In this document: piece by piece, positions 61,354 through 64,000 of the stretch | Layout of the letters: each line of letters opens with the position of its first letter | Position numbering within the stretch: the stretch's first letter is position 1 | Program-made: the position numbers and the translations under genes | Notes under the pieces: model-generated | The model's database searches: none | The model's input: only the letters and a program-made list of their open reading frames with translations | What the model was told of the DNA's origin: nothing | DNA from: Kosakonia sp. H02 | Lineage (GTDB): Bacteria > Pseudomonadota > Gammaproteobacteria > Enterobacterales > Enterobacteriaceae | Assembly: GCA_030704225.1 (NCBI GenBank) | Contig: CP131915.1 | Span: 868,001 to 932,000, forward strand | Length of the DNA stretch: 64,000 nt | Reading direction: 5' to 3'

Positions 61354-63990
61354 TTATTCGGCGTCGTCGTCCACCGCGTCGTCGTCTGTATCGACTTCCG
61401 GCGCGATGTCATCATCGCCTTCCGCCACGCTGCCATCGATGGAATCAAGCTCTTCGTCATCCACCGGTTCAGCCACTCGTTGCAGGCCCACGACGTTTTC
61501 ATCTTCCGCTGTACGGATAAGGATCACGCCCTGGGTGTTACGGCCCACTACGCTGATTTCCGACACGCGCGTACGCACCAGCGTACCGGCATCGGTGATC
61601 ATCATGATCTGGTCGCTGTCAGCCACCTGCACCGCACCGACCACGGAGCCGTTACGCTCGGTGACCTTGATAGAGATAACGCCCTGAGTACCACGCGATT
61701 TGGTCGGGTACTCAGTTTCCGCGGTACGTTTACCGTAACCGTTCTGCGTCACCGTCAGGATTGCACCTTCGCCACGCGGCACGATCAGCGACACAACACT
61801 GTCGTTGCCTGCAAGACGAATGCCGCGTACGCCGGTCGCGGTACGACCCATTGCGCGAACGGCACTCTCTTTAAAGCGCACCACTTTACCGGCAGAAGAG
61901 AAGAGCATCACTTCGTCGCTACCGGACGTCAGGTCAACGCCAATCAGCTCATCGCCTTCGTTCAGGTTGACGGCAATAATACCGGCAGAGCGCGGACGGC
62001 TGAATTCGGTAAGCGCGGTTTTCTTCACGGTACCGCTGGCGGTCGCCATAAAGACGTTAACGCCCTCTTCGTATTCACGTACCGGCAGAATGGCAGTGAT
62101 ACGCTCGTTCGCCTCCAGCGGCAGCAGGTTGACGATCGGACGACCACGTGCGCCACGACTCGCTTCCGGCAACTGGTAGACTTTCATCCAGTACAGACGA
62201 CCACGGCTGGAGAAGCAGAGGATCGTGTCATGGGTGTTGGCCACCAGCAGGCGGTCGATAAAGTCTTCTTCTTTAATACGCGCAGCCGATTTACCTTTAC
62301 CCCCGCGACGCTGGGCTTCGTAATCGGTCAGCGGCTGATATTTCACATAGCCCTGATGCGACAGCGTAACAACCACATCTTCCTGGTTGATCAGGTCTTC
62401 GATGTTGATATCTGCCGTGTTGGCCGTAATTTCAGTGCGACGCTCGTCGCCAAACTGCTCGCGAACCAGCTCAAGCTCTTCGCGAATCACTTCCATCAGG
62501 CGCTCTGCGCTACCGAGGATGTGCAGCAATTCGGCAATCTGCCCCAGCAGCTCTTTGTACTCTTCGAGCAGTTTTTCATGCTCAAGGCCGGTCAGTTTCT
62601 GCAAACGCAGATCCAGAATCGCCTGCGCCTGCTGTTCGGTCAGCCAGTATTTACCATCGCGAATACCGAACTCTGGCTCCAGCCACTCCGGACGCGCCGC
62701 GTCATCACCCGCGCGTTCCAGCATGGAAGAAACGTTGCCCAGATCCCACGGCTGTGCGACCAGGCCGGCTTTCGCTTCTGCCGGCGTCGGCGCACGACGG
62801 ATCAGTTCAATGATCGGATCGATGTTCGCCAGTGCCACCGCTAACGCTTCAAGGATATGCGCACGGTCGCGAGCTTTACGCAGTTCGAAAATCGTGCGGC
62901 GGGTCACCACTTCACGACGGTGACGAACAAACGCGGCAAGAATGTCTTTCAGCGGCATGATCTTCGGTTGACCATGATGCAGAGCCACCATGTTGATACC
63001 GAAGGAAACCTGTAGTTGCGTCTGGGAGTAGAGGTTGTTCAGCACCACTTCGCCCACGGCGTCGCGCTTCACTTCAATCACGATGCGCATACCGTCTTTA
63101 TCAGACTCGTCGCGCAGTGCGCTGATGCCTTCAACGCGTTTATCTTTCACCAGCTCGGCGATTTTCTCGATCAGGCGCGCTTTGTTCACCTGGTACGGAA
63201 TTTCATGCACGATGATGGTTTCGCGGCCGCTTTTCGCGTCGGTTTCCACTTCTGCGCGGGCGCGGATATAGATTTTGCCGCGACCGGTGCGATAGGCTTC
63301 TTCAATCCCACGACGACCGTTGATGATCGCCGCAGTCGGGAAGTCCGGCCCCGGAATGTGTTCCATCAGCCCTTCAACGCTGATGTCTTCATCATCGATA
63401 TAGGCCAGGCAGCCGTTGATCACTTCCGTCAGGTTGTGTGGCGGAATGTTGGTTGCCATACCGACCGCGATCCCGGAAGAACCGTTTACCAGCAGGTTCG
63501 GGATCTTGGTGGGCATTACATCTGGGATTCGCTCAGTACCGTCATAGTTATCAACGTAATCGACGGTCTCTTTTTCCAGATCGGCCATTAGCTCATGGGC
63601 AATTTTCGCCAGACGGATTTCCGTATAACGCATTGCCGCCGCGGAGTCGCCATCGATGGAACCGAAGTTACCCTGACCATCAACCAGCATGTAACGCAGC
63701 GAAAACGGCTGCGCCATACGGACAATGGTGTCATACACTGCGGAATCACCATGGGGATGGTACTTACCGATTACGTCACCAACGACACGGGCAGATTTTT
63801 TGTAGGCTTTATTCCAGTCGTTGCCCAATACGTTCATGGCGTAAAGTACGCGACGGTGAACCGGTTTCAGGCCATCTCGGACGTCCGGAAGCGCACGGCC
63901 AACAATGACCGACATCGCATAGTCCAGATAGGAGCTTTTCAGCTCTTCCTCGATGTTAACCGGTGTAATTTCTCTCGCAAGGTCGCTCAT
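61354..63990 (-). CDS. gyrA: DNA gyrase subunit A
   Basis: Breakage-reunion subunit of type II topoisomerase. 878 residues, complete (ATG 63990). Catalytic Tyr122 in AAAMRYTEIRL. The quinolone-determining region reads HPHGDSAVYDTI, with Ser83 and Asp87 both wild type. GyrA-box in the C-terminal domain: QRRGGKGKSA. The beta-pinwheel repeats end in an acidic tail (DDDIAPEVDTDDDAVDDDAE). In K-12 the ato and yfa genes separate rcsC and gyrA; here the two are adjacent. The promoter lies beyond the window. Confidence 0.99.
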   Translation of the reverse strand: MSDLAREITPVNIEEELKSSYLDYAMSVIVGRALPDVRDGLKPVHRRVLYAMNVLGNDWNKAYKKSARVVGDVIGKYHPHGDSAVYDTIVRMAQPFSLRYMLVDGQGNFGSIDGDSAAAMRYTEIRLAKIAHELMADLEKETVDYVDNYDGTERIPDVMPTKIPNLLVNGSSGIAVGMATNIPPHNLTEVINGCLAYIDDEDISVEGLMEHIPGPDFPTAAIINGRRGIEEAYRTGRGKIYIRARAEVETDAKSGRETIIVHEIPYQVNKARLIEKIAELVKDKRVEGISALRDESDKDGMRIVIEVKRDAVGEVVLNNLYSQTQLQVSFGINMVALHHGQPKIMPLKDILAAFVRHRREVVTRRTIFELRKARDRAHILEALAVALANIDPIIELIRRAPTPAEAKAGLVAQPWDLGNVSSMLERAGDDAARPEWLEPEFGIRDGKYWLTEQQAQAILDLRLQKLTGLEHEKLLEEYKELLGQIAELLHILGSAERLMEVIREELELVREQFGDERRTEITANTADINIEDLINQEDVVVTLSHQGYVKYQPLTDYEAQRRGGKGKSAARIKEEDFIDRLLVANTHDTILCFSSRGRLYWMKVYQLPEASRGARGRPIVNLLPLEANERITAILPVREYEEGVNVFMATASGTVKKTALTEFSRPRSAGIIAVNLNEGDELIGVDLTSGSDEVMLFSSAGKVVRFKESAVRAMGRTATGVRGIRLAGNDSVVSLIVPRGEGAILTVTQNGYGKRTAETEYPTKSRGTQGVISIKVTERNGSVVGAVQVADSDQIMMITDAGTLVRTRVSEISVVGRNTQGVILIRTAEDENVVGLQRVAEPVDDEELDSIDGSVAEGDDDIAPEVDTDDDAVDDDAE

Positions 63991-64000
63991 CTAACCGCTA

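Noticed and set aside
61312..62844. 510-codon open frame on the plus strand
   Set aside because: Antisense to gyrA; composition is the mirror of a strongly coding gene and the translation shows no recognisable domain.
61354..63990. Quinolone-resistance substitutions in GyrA
   Set aside because: Positions 83 and 87 are Ser and Asp, the wild-type residues.
1..64000. CRISPR arrays, insertion sequences, prophage genes
   Set aside because: No regularly spaced repeats, no transposase or phage structural proteins among the frames examined.

Overview
The window is chromosomal DNA from a member of the Enterobacteriaceae, most likely Enterobacter/Kosakonia/Leclercia-like. Almost every gene has a clear E. 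coli K-12 counterpart in the same relative order (mgl-galS-yeiB-folE-yeiG-cirA-lysP-yeiE-yeiH-nfo, fruBKA, yeiW-efpL-yeiQ-yeiR-lpxT-mepS-pdeN-yejABEF-yejG-bcr-rsuA-radD-rplY-yejK-yejL-yejM-proL, mqo, yojI-alkB-ada-apbE-ompC-micF-rcsDB-rcsC, gyrA). The core is GC-rich, with blocks missing relative to E. coli and a few genes E. coli lacks at these positions. I see no transposase, phage gene or CRISPR array. Genus placement is inference.

Layout. 1-5 kb: mglBAC (mglC cut by the window edge) and its repressor gene galS, with well-formed CRP and GalR/GalS sites. 5-9 kb: yeiB/folE, a YbfB/YjiJ-type MFS transporter absent from this spot in K-12, and yeiG. 9-16 kb: cirA with a Fur box, lysP, the divergent yeiE/yeiH pair, and nfo followed by one REP-like element. 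16-20 kb: fruBKA behind two Cra operators. 20-26 kb: yeiW, efpL, a divergent uxuA/yeiQ pair with a UxuR/ExuR-like operator, yeiR and lpxT. 26-34 kb: mepS, pdeN and the yejABEF peptide ABC transporter. 34-42 kb: yejG, bcr, rsuA, radD, rplY, yejK, yejL, yejM and tRNA-Pro(GGG).

42.5-48.3 kb is the least E. coli-like part. Just after proL lies a low-GC two-gene cassette on the minus strand: a small lipoprotein and a HELGH zincin, best read as an orphan type VI secretion effector/immunity-like pair. It occupies the place where K-12 carries yejO-narP-ccm-nap-eco. After mqo come a STAS-less SulP anion transporter and an MgtE magnesium transporter whose 3' ends overlap convergently.

48.4-64 kb: yojI, the ada-alkB alkylation-repair operon, apbE, ompC with OmpR boxes, micF, the Rcs phosphorelay (rcsD-rcsB, convergent with rcsC) and complete gyrA with wild-type quinolone positions Ser83 and Asp87.

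Most of the window is well-conserved housekeeping sequence. The part most worth following up is the zincin/lipoprotein cassette. Secondary points are the uxuA-yeiQ pairing, the sulP/mgtE insertion, a Fur-like site before folE and several structured non-coding stretches.
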